From Hofstenia miamia (taxonomy: Eukaryota; Xenacoelomorpha; Acoela): a DNA stretch of 64,000 bases. The DNA is taken from assembly GCA_004352715.1 (NCBI GenBank), contig SCFE01000033.1, positions 2,051,844-2,115,843 of the forward strand, written 5' to 3'. Shown piece after piece: positions 1 through 12,934 of this stretch. The translations under genes and the position numbers were made by a program. The notes beneath the pieces are model-generated. The model was given only the letters and a program-made list of their open reading frames with translations, did no database searches and had not been told where the DNA came from. The number at the start of each line of letters is the position of its first letter. Within the stretch, counting starts at the first letter, position 1.

Positions 1-34
<34 letters not shown>
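1..34. repeat. (AT)n microsatellite
   Basis: The window opens with an uninterrupted alternating AT run. It is a simple dinucleotide repeat and carries no coding signal. Confidence 0.95.
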
Positions 35-36
<2 letters not shown>

Positions 37-3000
37 GACACGTTTTCTTCTCTAAAATTGAAAAGCAGCATAAACACTCTTATTTTGTATATTTAAGATT
101 AGAGTTATTTTAATAGACCACAATCCATGAACCTCCTGGGATTACTGGGATAGGTTAGACATGTGACAGACTATGCCATCAAATGAATCTGGATCTAGAT
201 ATGGATTGATTCTATCCATAGATATCCACTGGATATGGGTAAAAAAAAAAGATTTTATGAATATAGATGAGATTTTTCAAAATATTATACATTGAGAGAA
301 ATGTGTCGCGTGGTTTAAATTTTCTTTCGGGCGAATTTTTCTGATGGATATAGATCCTAAGTGGATCGATGAATACGAATTTTTTTCGATTGGACATGGA
401 TCGCACAATATTCTTTCCACCTTGATCTGTAAGTAAGAGATTACATATATGTTATTCATAATAGTGAGGAACAAAGTCGCCAATTAAATATTTTCATATT
501 TATCACAATTGATATTAAAGACGGTATTTACAAATGCAGAAATTCGTTAGAGCTAGTTTTATTAATAAGCCTCAATTCTCAAATCATATATATCAAATTA
601 ACTCGACTAAATTGCAAATAAAACCTATTTGAATTGAACATCATAATTTGCATTTACTCAGTAGGTAGAAACCTGCTATTCTACATTCTACCTCTTTGAA
701 CTATCGATATTCACATAAAAACGTAAATATAATTAACATAATTTCTACTTTTAACTAATTGTTTTGGACGTTCACATGCTTCGAAGTGTTTAGACATTAA
801 CTTAGTCGCAAACGAAGTTTAATTATTACAAAGTAACCCAATGCAACACTGAGAAGAAATGTTTTCGAGAATTACTTTTTTCGATTAGTCGTGTGTTTGT
901 TTCAAATAAATATTGAACGTTGAAAATTCTTTAAAGTACAAATTATTGACTTTAAAGCATATGGAAAACAGTTGAAAAATTTGGATCAACGCTTGTATTG
1001 ATCTGGTTGATAAGCGATGGTTAGACCACATTTAGTTTTATGTAATTGTTATTAACAGTAACTATCTATTTTATGGAATTAAGATGTGCGTTGCTTGTTA
1101 AGATTATTTCAATATATCTGTTAACAATAAAGGAGATTTTTATTATTTTAAATATTTTATCTGATTTCATAGTTGATGCTTATTTTTAGTTGTTTAGCGA
1201 GTTGTCATGATTTGTTCTAAATAATTTGTCTCATTATAAGAATTGAGTAATTCTGATGTTTTTAAAGCTAACTCATTGATGCTATAGGATTCAGCTAATA
1301 AATTGACTAGGTGGTGTTTTCAAAATTTCATCAGTTGGAAAATGACAGACATGAAGTATCTGTAATTTCCTCATGCAATAATTCATCAGCAATCTACAAG
1401 TATTTCTGTCAAAAAATTATTGTTCCTAACAATTACATCACTGCTTTAGAATTGTATGTGAGTGCGTTTTAGAAATCAGACTTCAATCATATGTGAAACC
1501 TAACAGTATATTATTCGAAATCCAGAACTTACAAATGACAAAATCGAATGAACAAATGCTTTTAAATAGATTCATTTTGGTACTTACATGTAATTACATG
1601 GTGCATAAAAAAAGTGGTTAATCCAATTTAGAAATTTTGTACTTTTGTTCAAGCACCATATGTAAAGCTTAAATTATAAATTGTAAAACGTTAAAAGTTA
1701 TTTTTATAAATTACAAAAAATTTATGAAATTAAAGCAAAGATTTGTCATAGCAGAAATAGTCGCCTCTACTTTATGAACAATTAAATGAGATCATCCTAT
1801 TTCCTATAGTAATCTAAACATTTCATAGCAATTCTCTAAAGCGAATCTGCACCTGCTTTTATTTCTGCTTATGAAATTAACAACTTTGATTATTCGGTAT
1901 AAAAGCCTAGTATTTGTTAAACAAACTTATATTTTAAATATTCATAGTTGCTTAGTTTTCTAATTGTCTTAAAAACTGACAAAGACAGTAGCTTATTAGA
2001 GAAATTCTGAATAATTTATTGCTATTTAAATTTTATAAATTTACTATTAGCTTATCCTCTCAAAATAGTTTTATATTTGGGACAGAATTTTACGCCCGGT
2101 TTCGACAATTGGTTAATAGTTGTGATAACTTGTATTTTTCAATAAGTATCAATGGCTCAAAACTTTGCATGAAAGAGAATCAAATGAAAGCAAATGTGAT
2201 CACTGACAAATAAATTACTATTTTAAACAAATTTGTTTTACAGTATGCATTTTTCTGATAGCTAACATTTGTTATGGAATTTCATTAAATAAAATACGAG
2301 AAAGGTATCTTTTCATAGATGAACAGATTAGAATGGTATCTATCTAGATTTAAAAATTGAGGCTCTTAATATTGAGGCTTCTTTTTCAAGTACCCATCAT
2401 GGTTTTTGCATGTAAAACATTTTGAGTGTAGAACATTTTAATTTCATTTGTAGCATTCTCGTAATAAACAACTACATTATTTTGCTTCATTTTCTTCACT
2501 GGATGATTTGTCATTTGTTGTAAAACTAAACTTCGATGATGTTTCTATTCAGCTTACATGTTACATAGACAACAAAATTGTTACCTACATCAATGAATAA
2601 AATTATTTTTAACCAATTAATTAATAGAAAAATATGTAAAATTATGAAAACGGCGAAACGTTCTGAATTTATATGCATGCTAAATTTACATACACGATCA
2701 TGTTTAATGTCTGCAAGTTACCTGCAATTGCATTATACATACAGATAAAAAATGTCCCTCTATTATAAGATAGTTTTCAGTTAAGTTTTTAAAAGTAAAG
2801 CTGGAATCTTTAAAATTGCTAGCCTCGAAGAAACTGTAACCGCAGACTTTGTTATAAATTATTAATGGGGTATTGAAAATGTTTTAGTCAAGATTTAATT
2901 ATTCCTCTAATTAGTTCCTCATCGCCTTAATTACCGGAAGACAACATACTCAGCTTCTAAATTTTGCGCGAATCAATTTCAAAACAAATTCATTTATGTA

Positions 3001-3236
3001 ATAATTGTAATTTCCCTTTACATAGGCTTGGAGAAATTGTGTTTGAAATTTATAAAAGAAATGTACGATGTACCACATTGTACATATAACTTTGAATTAT
3101 AATTTCCAAAGCATTCTTTCTAATTTTGACTAGTATTACAAATTCTAACCATATTTACTTCAAAAATATTTTTAATATATAACTGAATAATTTGAAATAG
3201 TTATTATATTCGAATGTTGCTTTCAGCTGATCTCTT
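35..3236. other. AT-rich non-coding stretch
   Basis: I see no gene, RNA gene or recognisable transposon here. The few open frames are short, AT-driven and lack coding-like composition. Intergenic or intronic DNA is the simplest reading. Confidence 0.6.
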
Positions 3237-3247
3237 AAGAGCAGTAG

Positions 3248-3421
3248 GAAATTAAAGACACCACAAAGATGTGGATTGAAAAATACGCCGATAGGAAATA
3301 TATTTCTGAAGTGTGCCATTCAAACATTTGCGGTATCATAAATAACTCCGTTTTAAAAGCGCGACTTACAAAACTTAGTAAAGTGAAAGAAGTCCCAATT
3401 AAGTTTGCCATAAATACATAA
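3248..3421 (+). CDS. candidate small ORF or exon, unknown
   Basis: An open segment follows a possible splice acceptor (pyrimidine-rich stretch ending CAGTAG at 3247). It contains an ATG at 3269 and a TAA ending at 3421, giving 50 residues from the ATG that start MWIEKYADRKYI and end KEVPIKFAINT. G+C is clearly higher than in the flanks and codon use looks less AT-driven than random ORFs nearby. I do not recognise the protein. No partner exon could be tied to it, so it may be a terminal exon, a relic or chance. Confidence 0.22.
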   Translation, partial: EIKDTTKMWIEKYADRKYISEVCHSNICGIINNSVLKARLTKLSKVKEVPIKFAINT

Positions 3422-4134
3422 GTATATAAATTATATTTAAGACATTTAAGAAAACACTTTAAATAGGCATTATATTATGAAATATTATTTTAAATATTAC
3501 TCAAAAACTATAATGCCAACTAATATGAAAATCCTCTTTTATTCTTTTTCATGGTACCTGTGGCATGACATCGTATTGCATTTAATAATTATTGAGGTTA
3601 AACAAATAATATTAAATATGACAGAATCAATTCATTTCTTAGTCCTAATAGATGCAGATTTAACATTACATATTGTTTTTCGTTCCCATTTTCACACGAC
3701 TTTCTCCAAACCCATTCAGAAATTCTCGGAATATTGTCACACAACTGACACGAATAACATTTTATGTCCAGAATGAATGCAGGCCAATTAATAACAAAAG
3801 TGATATCTCAAGTTATTCGGATGATGTTCGTACAAAAAGTGCAAAAATATGTATTAAAAGTATTTTCTCTTCTTGATATGTCATCTAATCATAGTCTTTT
3901 TCTTAACTCAAAGAAATCAGTGGAAATATATTTTCATCACAAAGATACAAGGAATCCGTTGCTGAAAAATATCATGAATCGGAAACTGGAAATTCATAAC
4001 TATATTAAACCAAAAGAAAATGCAGTAAAATACCTCGCAATCTACCTGGATCAGCCATTGAAATGATCATATAAATTCAATAGCTATGAAAGTTAACTAT
4101 GTGATTAAATGTCTAGCACCATCCCTAACGTATC

Positions 4135-4572
4135 TAGGGATGGGATCCGGATAGTGAATTAAATATACCGGATGCCGGATGATTCCGGATAATTTTACTG
4201 CTGGATACCGGATAATATATTGTTCAATTATTACTGAAGAACAACCTCATTTCTCAACAAGAATCGCCTACATCAAATGTTCGAAGTGAATGAATATTCA
4301 GCATATATGGACATTTGTAGTCAGGTGAACGAAATTGATTACATCCTGATATGTCAGAATATCTTGTTTTATAGCATGACAATTTGCATATCACCGAAAA
4401 ATATTGTTTTTTTGAAACGTCCATTTTTAAATCAAGTTTTATCTCAGATGTTAGCGATGGTTATTGCACATATGTTAAACAAGTTACATTTTACCAGATA
4501 CTGGATATCCGGATCTGGTTTTTTAATTACCGATTTTAACGTATACCGGATTCGGATTCCGGCACATCCCTA
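4135..4572. mobile_element. hAT-type non-autonomous MITE, 438 bp
   Basis: The 5' end reads TAGGGATGGGATCCGGATAG and the 3' end is the near-complement ATTCCGGCACATCCCTA. An identical 8-bp direct repeat AACGTATC flanks it at 4127-4134 and 4573-4580. An 8-bp target duplication is the hallmark of the hAT superfamily. Inside are many TCCGGAT/ATCCGGA motifs in both orientations near the ends and AT-rich filler in the middle. There is no transposase, so it is non-autonomous. The perfect target duplication suggests fairly recent insertion. Confidence 0.88.
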
Positions 4573-4580
4573 AACGTATC

Positions 4581-6799
4581 GGAAGGAAATGAATGAAAGC
4601 AATTTATAGTTGATACTTAGGACATATATTCAACCAATCTACCTCTATGATAGTGAGGCATAGCTTGTGGGACTTCAAGTTGAGCAGAAAAACAGCCTTA
4701 AAGACCACTAAAATGCTTTGCTAAGAAATCGCAACTTGATAAAAATAATTTTTTCTATTAATTATTTCTGATTTCCACAAACGGTTCAACAAAAATGCAC
4801 TAATGATTGAAAATGATATCAATCACTCGTGGTTAAAAAGAATTTATATGAAAATACCGATTTCTTCACTTTCATTCAAATTATCACCATAGCTAAGGTT
4901 AAAATAATTATGTAGTCAAATTCATTTGGGAATGAAAATGTATGAGAGCAGGACAAGCGCGGTACTAGAATCTTTCAAACGGGGGCGCTTCAAAATGTTT
5001 TACTAAATTTATTAAAAAAACAACGATTATTTATTTCGCAAAAAGTGTAATGATTTATGATTACTCACAAAAACCTTAAGGTTTATGTTTATACTCATTA
5101 AAGTTAGTCTTTCTAAAACGACTCTTATTCATGGGAATTGATAAAATTTTTGAAAAAAGGGGGTACTATTTTATGAACAGACACTAAGAAATTATTTTTT
5201 GTAATATTATTCACAAAGCTCGAATCAATAAATAAATATGTGCAGTGCTAACAACGTTTACGTCTATGGTTAGGAAATGATTCACCTCAAAAGACTAAAT
5301 ATGCAATGTGCCTCTAAGAATGTATAATATGAACATCAAATGGGCAAAAATATTTATTGAATGCAAAAAAGAAAGTAATATGAGATAGGTGTTCAATCTG
5401 CCAAAATTCGGCTGTATAGCAAAAATAACTTTTTCACATCTGCTTTTTCTGTTAAACAGAATTCATTAACCATTTATTTCTCATCATTGACAGAATTGGC
5501 AAATTTGCTTCGACTTCTCAATAAGGCACAATTTTCTCAAAATTGTTGAATTACGGGATACTGGGATATTACTGAATTGCCTAAAAACTACTACCCATGA
5601 TGTTTAATAAAACACTTAAATTAAATCTATCAAGATATTCTATTGTAGTTTCGATAAAAGTTATCAGAAGGCCATTGTAATATTCAACATAATTGTAATC
5701 TTCAAAATATTTAGATTTCGTAGCAATTGTGCTGTCAATTAATGCACATAAAATCAGAATGAATTAATGCAGAAAAGGTTGTGAATACAATTTAGATAAT
5801 GTTCATTTTGTGCTTGTACATTAAGCATTATTTTAAAATACACTTAAAAGATAAAAGTAATTGCTATTATTTCCATTGAAGTTGTCGATAAGCAATAGGA
5901 AATAGTACTCATATTATATAAATCAGAAAATTTTAGGCAATATATTTATATATATATATAAATGATTCATAAGTTATTTATATACTCGTTTCAAAAACAG
6001 CAATTTCATGTTAACTTTCAGCAACCCAGGGATTTTCTAAAAATTTTATGGTCTAGAAAAAAATTGTAAATGCTTATATCACAAGAACTACTAACAATAT
6101 CAAAAATCTGAAATCGCCACGTAATGGAGTTCTTTCTTTTATTTTCGATCGTAATCCACTCTGTCTCATTGATACGTGCCTTCATCCCCTCGACCTCTGA
6201 ATGCACATATCAAGAAACACTGAAAGTTCTTTGTTACCTCTATTGGTATGGAGGGAATATACATGTATATATTGTCAAGAATTCTGAATTTTAAAGAAAA
6301 ATGGCAAATCTTTTCAACTACATCTGCTACAGCATTTCGCGTTAATAAATATTTTCAACATTGCATTCAGGCATTCTTCAGTACATATATCCATGGTTCA
6401 CGATTTAAACATTTCCTTATAGGATTTTCCTAATGATAAATGTTTGCTATAACAAGTATATGGTTTCTTAATTTTCAATTCCTAATTTTAAACTTAATTA
6501 ATCCAATAAACTATTACTTCACACATTTTTAAAATGGTTGTTTGGAGTATGTCAGGGTTTCTTATAAAAGTTAATTGTGCATTCAAAGTTCGAGTAGTGG
6601 GGACATTGTGATTGAGAAAAGTATTAAAGTCAATAATATTAAGAGAGCTGATTAAATTTGGATTCCTATGCTGTTAACTCAAATACCTACCTCAAAGCTT
6701 GTCAGCAACATTTGGGAAAACAATACATTGACATTTGTTTTAAATTCAAACAAATGTTAATATATTTAGTTGAGAGTTCTTAAGGATTTTTAATGACAT
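4581..6799. other. AT-rich non-coding stretch
   Basis: No gene or named repeat is recognised. A short (TA)n run lies near 5941-5960. Isolated ORFs around 6018-6433 have no coding character. Confidence 0.55.
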
Positions 6800-7202
6800 T
6801 AATAAAAATATTCAAAAGATTTATTTCGACTTACAAAGTCATCGTCAGTTTCCTTACAAAATTCTTTTCTCTAAATTTTCTTGATTTTATAATAATATTA
6901 TATTTTACAAAATCTTAATTATTGGAAGCAACAGTTTGTGTATGTAGTATTCTTTGGTATTTAGACTTGGTTGAAATGATCTAATTAAAATACTTTCAAT
7001 GACTTTGCTTCGGTATTGTTTAAATTTTTTCATTATAACTTAGTCCACAATCTTTAAGACGCTTTGAAATTGTCGTCTTAGTTTCATGTTCTTTTGTAAA
7101 ATAAAATATTATTATATAATTAAGTAAATTCAGAGGGAATAATTTTGTAACGAGACTGAAGATGACTTTATAAGTCGAAATATATTTATTTAATTTTTTA
7201 TT
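6800..7202. mobile_element. MITE / foldback element with arms of about 110 bp
   Basis: The segment from about 6800 to 6910 is an imperfect inverted copy of about 7091 to 7202. Both arms share the blocks TTTCGACTTAYAAAGTCATC, TTACAAAATT and TATAATAATATTATATTTTACAAAA in order. A non-homologous spacer of about 180 bp lies between them. Arms this long with a short spacer fit a foldback or MITE-type element. I could not define a clean target duplication, so the outer ends are approximate. Each arm also carries a CTGANGAT-GACTT-loop-AAGTC-GAAA string, discussed in the findings. Confidence 0.7.
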
Positions 7203-10200
7203 AAAGTTAATATATTTCATCAAATTTCTCAAGTCACATTTGAGTAATTTCTTTTTTTATGTTACCATACAAGTTATACATATATCTGCAAACTGCTCAG
7301 CATCATACTTGTAAGCATTCATTCACACTATTAGTTCAATTCTGGTTTTCTCAGAAAAAAATAAACAATATTGTAGTAAACGCCTGTCTTCATTTATAAT
7401 ATGTACAGCGTGCACACTGTGCAATAGCATGCATAATAATCAAGAATCTTAAACACCACAAATTGATATGGATTCGTTTAAAAATGGCATTTTTCAAAAT
7501 TTTGACATATTTTTACAATTCACAAAGTCAATTATTATAATGTAGTTGTCGAAATACGAACTCAGGAAAATTCTTACAATACTAACTCCATGTTTATATG
7601 AATTTACACAGAATAAAATGTAAAATAAAGCAATCGTACAAACAAAGTCAGAGCTATTACTCAAATTGTCCTATTTCTAGATGGTGTTCTATGATTATTG
7701 GATATTCACATAACTATTAACTTTGAGCACTCGAAGTATTCAAGGAAATTATATTGCTTTGAGTCAAGTACTAGTACTCGAATTCTACCCATTAAAAGGC
7801 AATGAATTCATAGAAAAGAACCGAATATTTAAAAAAAATTTAATACATTAGATGTTGTAACAGAAAATCTCAATTAAATCTTCTTAACCTAAGGACATAA
7901 ATACTGGCTTTTTGTCAAAAACTTAATATTTGACAACTAGCGTTGAAAGTTTATGCATCTATCACATTTAAGATTTGTGCCTAAGACAGTCAATAACCTT
8001 TAATTATTTATGGTTCAAAATTTTGATGACAGATACTTTTAAGGATGGCAGGAAAAGAGAAGAGGCTAAACATTCATCCAGAGCGTTTAAGCAGGGTAGT
8101 AATTCTCTTCCTTAGCTTGGGAATTACTCTCCTAAAATATTCTACATTTTCAAAAAAAAATGAATCCTTCATCTTTTTAAATATTATTAAATTCATAGCT
8201 AAATGTTTAAGCGGCAGATATTACAAACTAATCTGAAAGAACCGAAAAGCTTCCCCTCAAAATAAAATTTTTTCTACTAAATATTTTTCTATAAAACTTT
8301 ATATATTGGTAAATAATACTGCCTCTACAACATGCTTACATTAGGTTAAGTTTGTTTGTAATTTTCAGTAGGATATTTTATGTTATGCTTTCAAATTAAC
8401 AAAAAATGTATTCATAGGAGGCCATTTATTTTACAATAGGCATAAAATGTCAAAATGGGGAACAAAAAGAGTAGCTTCCTGTAAAAACGCAACATAGTAA
8501 AATCAAAATTTTGAAAATATTTTTTACAAAAGTCCTATAGGAAGAGAACGACGGGTTAAATTGCTTCCAAATGTTGTCGGAAAAATTTCTTATCTACTTA
8601 TAAATGTAAAAGTCAGAAAAGTACATTCTCATAGGATTTTCAGAAAGCTAAAATCTAAAAAACTTTACAGGAGCGGAATCAACACCCTGTGTCCTGAAAA
8701 TGCTATCCTTAGAGCGCTTACTAAAAATTAATTCATGAACCAAACGTAATGTAAAGCTGTCAATTTCTAAAAATCAAATGGTTGTTGTTGACTTATTAAT
8801 AAAATTTGCTTGTAAATCTTGTTTCCAAAAGGTTATTCATAAATTCGGAATCTTACAACGCAAACACAAATTTCGTTTTTTATAGAATATGCAAAAGTTT
8901 CAAACTAAAAGTATGATTATAGTACGTGATTTCAATGAATGACGGAATACAATTTGCTTTAGTCCAAGCACAAAAATATTACTCCTTCATTCTTTATGGA
9001 TTTTGCAGAAATTAAGTGTTTCATAGTAAAGATTGACAACGTTCATTCTAACCCCAGCGTAAGATTTTGTATTTCACAATTATAAATTATCAATGTGTAA
9101 AATTAATATTTTCCATATAAAAGCGAGTGCAGCTTGTGTGAAATATAATTCTTTAAATTAATTAATTTGTGCTGCACTATTTGACAATTAAATAAAAATA
9201 ACTGATATGATTTTGTTTAAAAGTATTTTTTTGTGTGTTAGTTTAAAAGACATTTTAACTAGGCTTCTTCACTAAAAACTATGCATTGAACTTTCTATTA
9301 TTATGAGATAATTCTTAACGTGTGTTCTTGAGTAGGTCACCAGGTCTTACTATGATATTAAAATATTAGTGAATTGCTTGCTTGAAAGAAAAAAATTGAC
9401 TACTTGGTAATGAAAACTAAGCTTTCTAATTTCTTATAAAATCATCTCCACAAAAATAATGTTGAGATTTAATATTTAATAAAAGCATATCATGACAAAC
9501 TGAAACGCACCTTACTTCCTTTCTATATACATTTGAAATGGTTTGGTTTTAAATATTGGCCTTTATAAACGTTCTAATACAATTACATCTCTGAATTTAC
9601 GCAATATGTCGGCAATATTTTTTTCAAATTCTTCAAATTGAATAAATAAGAATTTATTTACATTATTTACAGATAAATTTGATACTTAGATACATTTCTT
9701 TCTAGATTCTCCTCACTTCAACCTTTAAATTCATGATAATTTTGGCTTAAGTCCTTTGTCCTAAATAAATTTTCCATTAAATTAATTAATAAGAAATCAA
9801 TAACCCAGGTGAATTTATTATTGACAAGTACAATAACTGTGATATACTGTTATCAATTATCAAGAACGAAAATATTTCTGCCATAGAACATAATGGATAA
9901 CCAGTTATTCTTACAATATAAATTATTTTTTATTATTATAATCTATTTTTAGAATTTTTAGAAACAGATTTAATATTACTTTTAGTATTATTGATAGGAA
10001 TTCTCAGTAATATAAAATTTATCAAATGTTGATCTGGTAAGCATAATTAATACTTATAGTTATTTACACTTACTAAAACAAAACGTGAATGCATATTAAT
10101 TATTGATGATTTTTTGGCTTTTCACCAATACATTCCAAGTTCTATGAATTATAAGAACATTGATATTATAGCAGCTGTATTTTTAAAATTTTAAAAACAA

Positions 10201-10312
10201 ACAAATTGATTGTAGATTGGCGTAAAATAATGAATTCTTCAGGTACCACGATAGTCGCTTAACATAAAACTAAACCTCAAGAAACATTTGCACAATAAAT
10301 ATGATTCACTAA
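7203..10312. other. AT-rich non-coding stretch
   Basis: No convincing gene or mobile element is seen. A 63-codon ORF at 8045-8236 begins in a plausible way, but its body is AT-driven with no recognisable motif. Confidence 0.55.
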
Positions 10313-10333
10313 GTAAATAAATAAATAAATAAA

Positions 10334-10368
<35 letters not shown>
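10313..10368. repeat. compound (TAAA)n (AT)n microsatellite
   Basis: About five TAAA units are followed by roughly sixteen AT dinucleotides. It is simple sequence only. Confidence 0.95.
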
Positions 10369-10369
<1 letters not shown>

Positions 10370-10583
10370 TGTATATAAAAACAATAGTGCTGAGTTGCAT
10401 ATCTAACTGGTTTCGATTTACTAAATCATTCTTAGATACAAATTTTGTGAGAATTAACAAATTACAATCAACAACCCTAATTATTAAAGATATTTAATGC
10501 ATGCGCTAAAATAAAAGTAAAAAAGAATTAGTAGTTTTCTGTCTTTTTAATAATTCGACTTTTCGGTATGATTTATAATCATT

Positions 10584-11116
10584 ATGTCAACTCTTGCGGA
10601 GAACGGTCGGGTTTCCTCCGCTCTCGCAGAAGCGATTTACGGTTCGCTATTTGGTTGCGTTGCTATCTTCGATGCGGCTAGCGCTTTGATAAAGAACAAG
10701 AAGAAAACACCGCTGCATCAAATGTTCGCCCACCTAAATCAAGAAAACGTCAATCTAACGTCAAACCACCTGTAAAAAAGATGAAAACAAGAACAACCAC
10801 ACTAATCATATTAAGCAGCATCCCCAAAAATGTTCGTACACATCATCTGCTTCAAAATCAAGTCCTAACCCTTCGTACCAAAAAGAAACACCGCAGCACT
10901 AACGCAAAAAATCGCGCTCAATTCAGTCCCAACATCATCGCAGAAGTCAGGAAGAAATTCACACCTCACCACATCTACCTCTTTGAAATCGCCCCTCATA
11001 ATCTCTCAAAGAACTTCCCAAGTAAGCACTGCAATCAAATCAAAAGCTTATTCTCTCAACGTGCTTTTAGCGTTATTCCAGTTTTTGATCATTTCTTCTT
11101 TCGCCCCGTTCTATAA
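10584..11116 (+). pseudogene. GC-richer ORF-bearing segment, probably a decayed transposon ORF
   Basis: G+C rises abruptly at 10584, where an ATG opens a 63-codon frame. A second, overlapping open frame runs through to 11116 and is strongly basic, with motifs such as PPKSRKRQ and KPPVKKMKTRTTT. The Lys/Arg-rich composition and position immediately upstream of LINE RT debris suggest the remnant of a LINE ORF1 or similar nucleic-acid-binding protein. I recognise no domain, and frame switching shows it is no longer intact. It could instead be an unrelated captured fragment. Confidence 0.35.
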
Positions 11117-11129
11117 ATTCCACTCTTCT

Positions 11130-11415
11130 TGCATATGATTTCATCCACCTGTCTGATAATTAAGCATGTAAATCATAGTGAAATATATCAATTTGCTGAT
11201 GATACTTGCCTCATAAATTCATATAATAATGCATTTAGCCCTACAAGAAATTTACAAAGTGATATTAAAAATCTTTCTAAGTATTTCTCATCTAATCAAT
11301 TAAAAATTAATATTGAAAAAACCCAATTCATTATATTTTTTCCCAATTCAGTAAAAGAAATAACAAACAAGATTGAATAAATTGTATACAGTGTTCCTAT
11401 AAAACAAAGTGATTA
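11130..11415 (+). pseudogene. LINE reverse transcriptase fragment (FADD box)
   Basis: The frame contains IYQFADDTCLI, the RT catalytic box (F/Y-A-D-D), followed by the expected helix and KTQFIIF. These align well with LQYADDTCII...KTQFIVF in the LINE at 29-33 kb, so it is a fragment of the same clade. The fingers and the thumb are both missing. It is an isolated palm fragment next to an unrelated ORF1, so it is dead. Confidence 0.75.
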
Positions 11416-11421
11416 TGTCCA

Positions 11422-12225
11422 TTGCAAAGTGAACGGTCGTGTTTACTGTTTTCTCTTCAAATTTCTTATAATGAACGAAATACTATATGCTCTACGTGCA
11501 ATCAATGTATTAATACGCTTACAGTTAATGTTTTTTGTTGTTTCTCATGTGGTATCTTTTTACATTGGAACGATAGGTGTACCGGCCTTACTGAAAATAC
11601 TCTCAAAGAATTGCTTGCAGTCAGGATTAATGTAATTTTGTTCTGCAATGAGTGTGCAACCAATGGATTTAAGGAAGTTGTTATCTCAAATATTATTAAC
11701 TCTAGAAACACCATACAGTCATCATCAACTAATCCTATCCAAATGGAAGATTCAACCAATCAGATTGAAACCACATTGAAATCTGCTCTTGATTCATGTG
11801 TTGAAACTTTGGAACAGAAAATGAATGATCAAGCTATTACTCTTGAAAAGAAACTTAGAGCTCAGACCACAGAAATATTCAAAGGCATGGAACGAAATGA
11901 CCATCTTAACTGCATATGTATACGTGGTGTTCCTGAATCGACTGAGACAAATTTCAGTAAATTGCAAGAAGATAAAAGAATCAAAATTCTCAACTTGGTC
12001 CATCACTTAGAAGTAGGAAATGTTGCTGTTACTGATTTTCGTCGTAAGGGCCGATTTAATAAAGACGCTCAATTACCTAGAACTATTATGCTCACATTGA
12101 ATTCTGTATGGAATGCACGTAAATTAAATAATGCTTACAAGCTAAATTCGTATTTGGGCAAAGTGCTTATCTCAAGAGCATGGTCACTAGAGGAGAGAAA
12201 CCAGAGTTGGAACCGGCTGGAAATT
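11422..12225 (+). pseudogene. LINE ORF1 protein: PHD finger, coiled coil, RRM-like domain
   Basis: The N-terminus has a PHD-type zinc finger pattern. It runs CSTC, then CCFSC, then a His-x4-Cys (HWNDRC), then CNEC, spread over about 65 residues. A Gln/Glu/Lys-rich segment with coiled-coil character follows. Next is an RRM-like part containing ICIRGVPES, DFRRKG and PRTIML, and then an ISRAWSLEERN block. This order is known from ORF1 proteins of CR1/L2-like and related LINEs, which bind the element's RNA. No upstream in-frame ATG is visible, so the 5' end is missing. Homology stops near 12225, where a GC-rich foreign stretch begins. Confidence 0.7.
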
Positions 12226-12934
12226 TTAAGGCAGGGGCCGGTAGTTGGCCGGCAACAGCTAATACCGACCGCCCGGTTTTCGGCCAGTAAATTATATTTA
12301 CATTGTATATTTAATCTATGCAAGTACATTGTATATGTATATATATAAATATATATATAAAACATAAGCTGTTTTACCTATGGTGATAGAGCTGATACTG
12401 CATAACGCAAATTTCAATCTATTATAACTATATTTCTAGCAAAGCACAATTTTGATATTTTCTATAATTTTAATCAGCTGTTTTTACTTTCAGTGAATGA
12501 TAAATTGTGAACGTTTTAGTTTTTATTTAGTTAGTTTACTTTGCATGATAATTAAAATATATAAAACATTGTTGTTGCATTTGACGCCCCTTAGCATTGA
12601 ATCACTTATAAGTATACAAATAAAATTTAAGTAATATTTCGATAAAACTAAATATACTTGCTCGTTTGTATCTGAATGTCTTTCTGCATCCTTCAAATTT
12701 ATTTTGAGCGTCCCCTTCCAATATTATTAAAATATAAGGATTCAATTTGCTTTATTTGAATGTCTCTCCAATATGAAGCGTAAATCTTATACATTATATT
12801 TTCAGTATTATAAACAGGTTCTTTTAATATTATTAGTAAGTTACATAGAAAACTGAAGTAAAATTACCTTNTGAGTGAAACATTGAGAAAGATCTTTTAT
12901 AAGAGAGATGGCGCAGAATTCACGCTGGCACTGA
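12226..12934. other. spacer or insertion inside LINE debris
   Basis: It starts with a short GC-rich block (CCGGTAGTTGGCCGGCAACA) and then becomes AT-rich with a (TA)n run near 12337-12360. A single n lies at 12871. It separates the ORF1 and endonuclease remnants and is probably a later insertion, but I identify no ends. Confidence 0.4.

Noticed and set aside
8045-8236. ORF starting MAGKEKRLNIHPERLSR with a possible donor site
   Set aside because: The rest of the frame is AT-driven, there is no acceptor or second exon, and no recognisable domain.
11502-12365. Minus-strand ORFs opposite the LINE ORF1
   Set aside because: Antisense shadows; the plus strand has the zinc-finger and RRM-like motifs.
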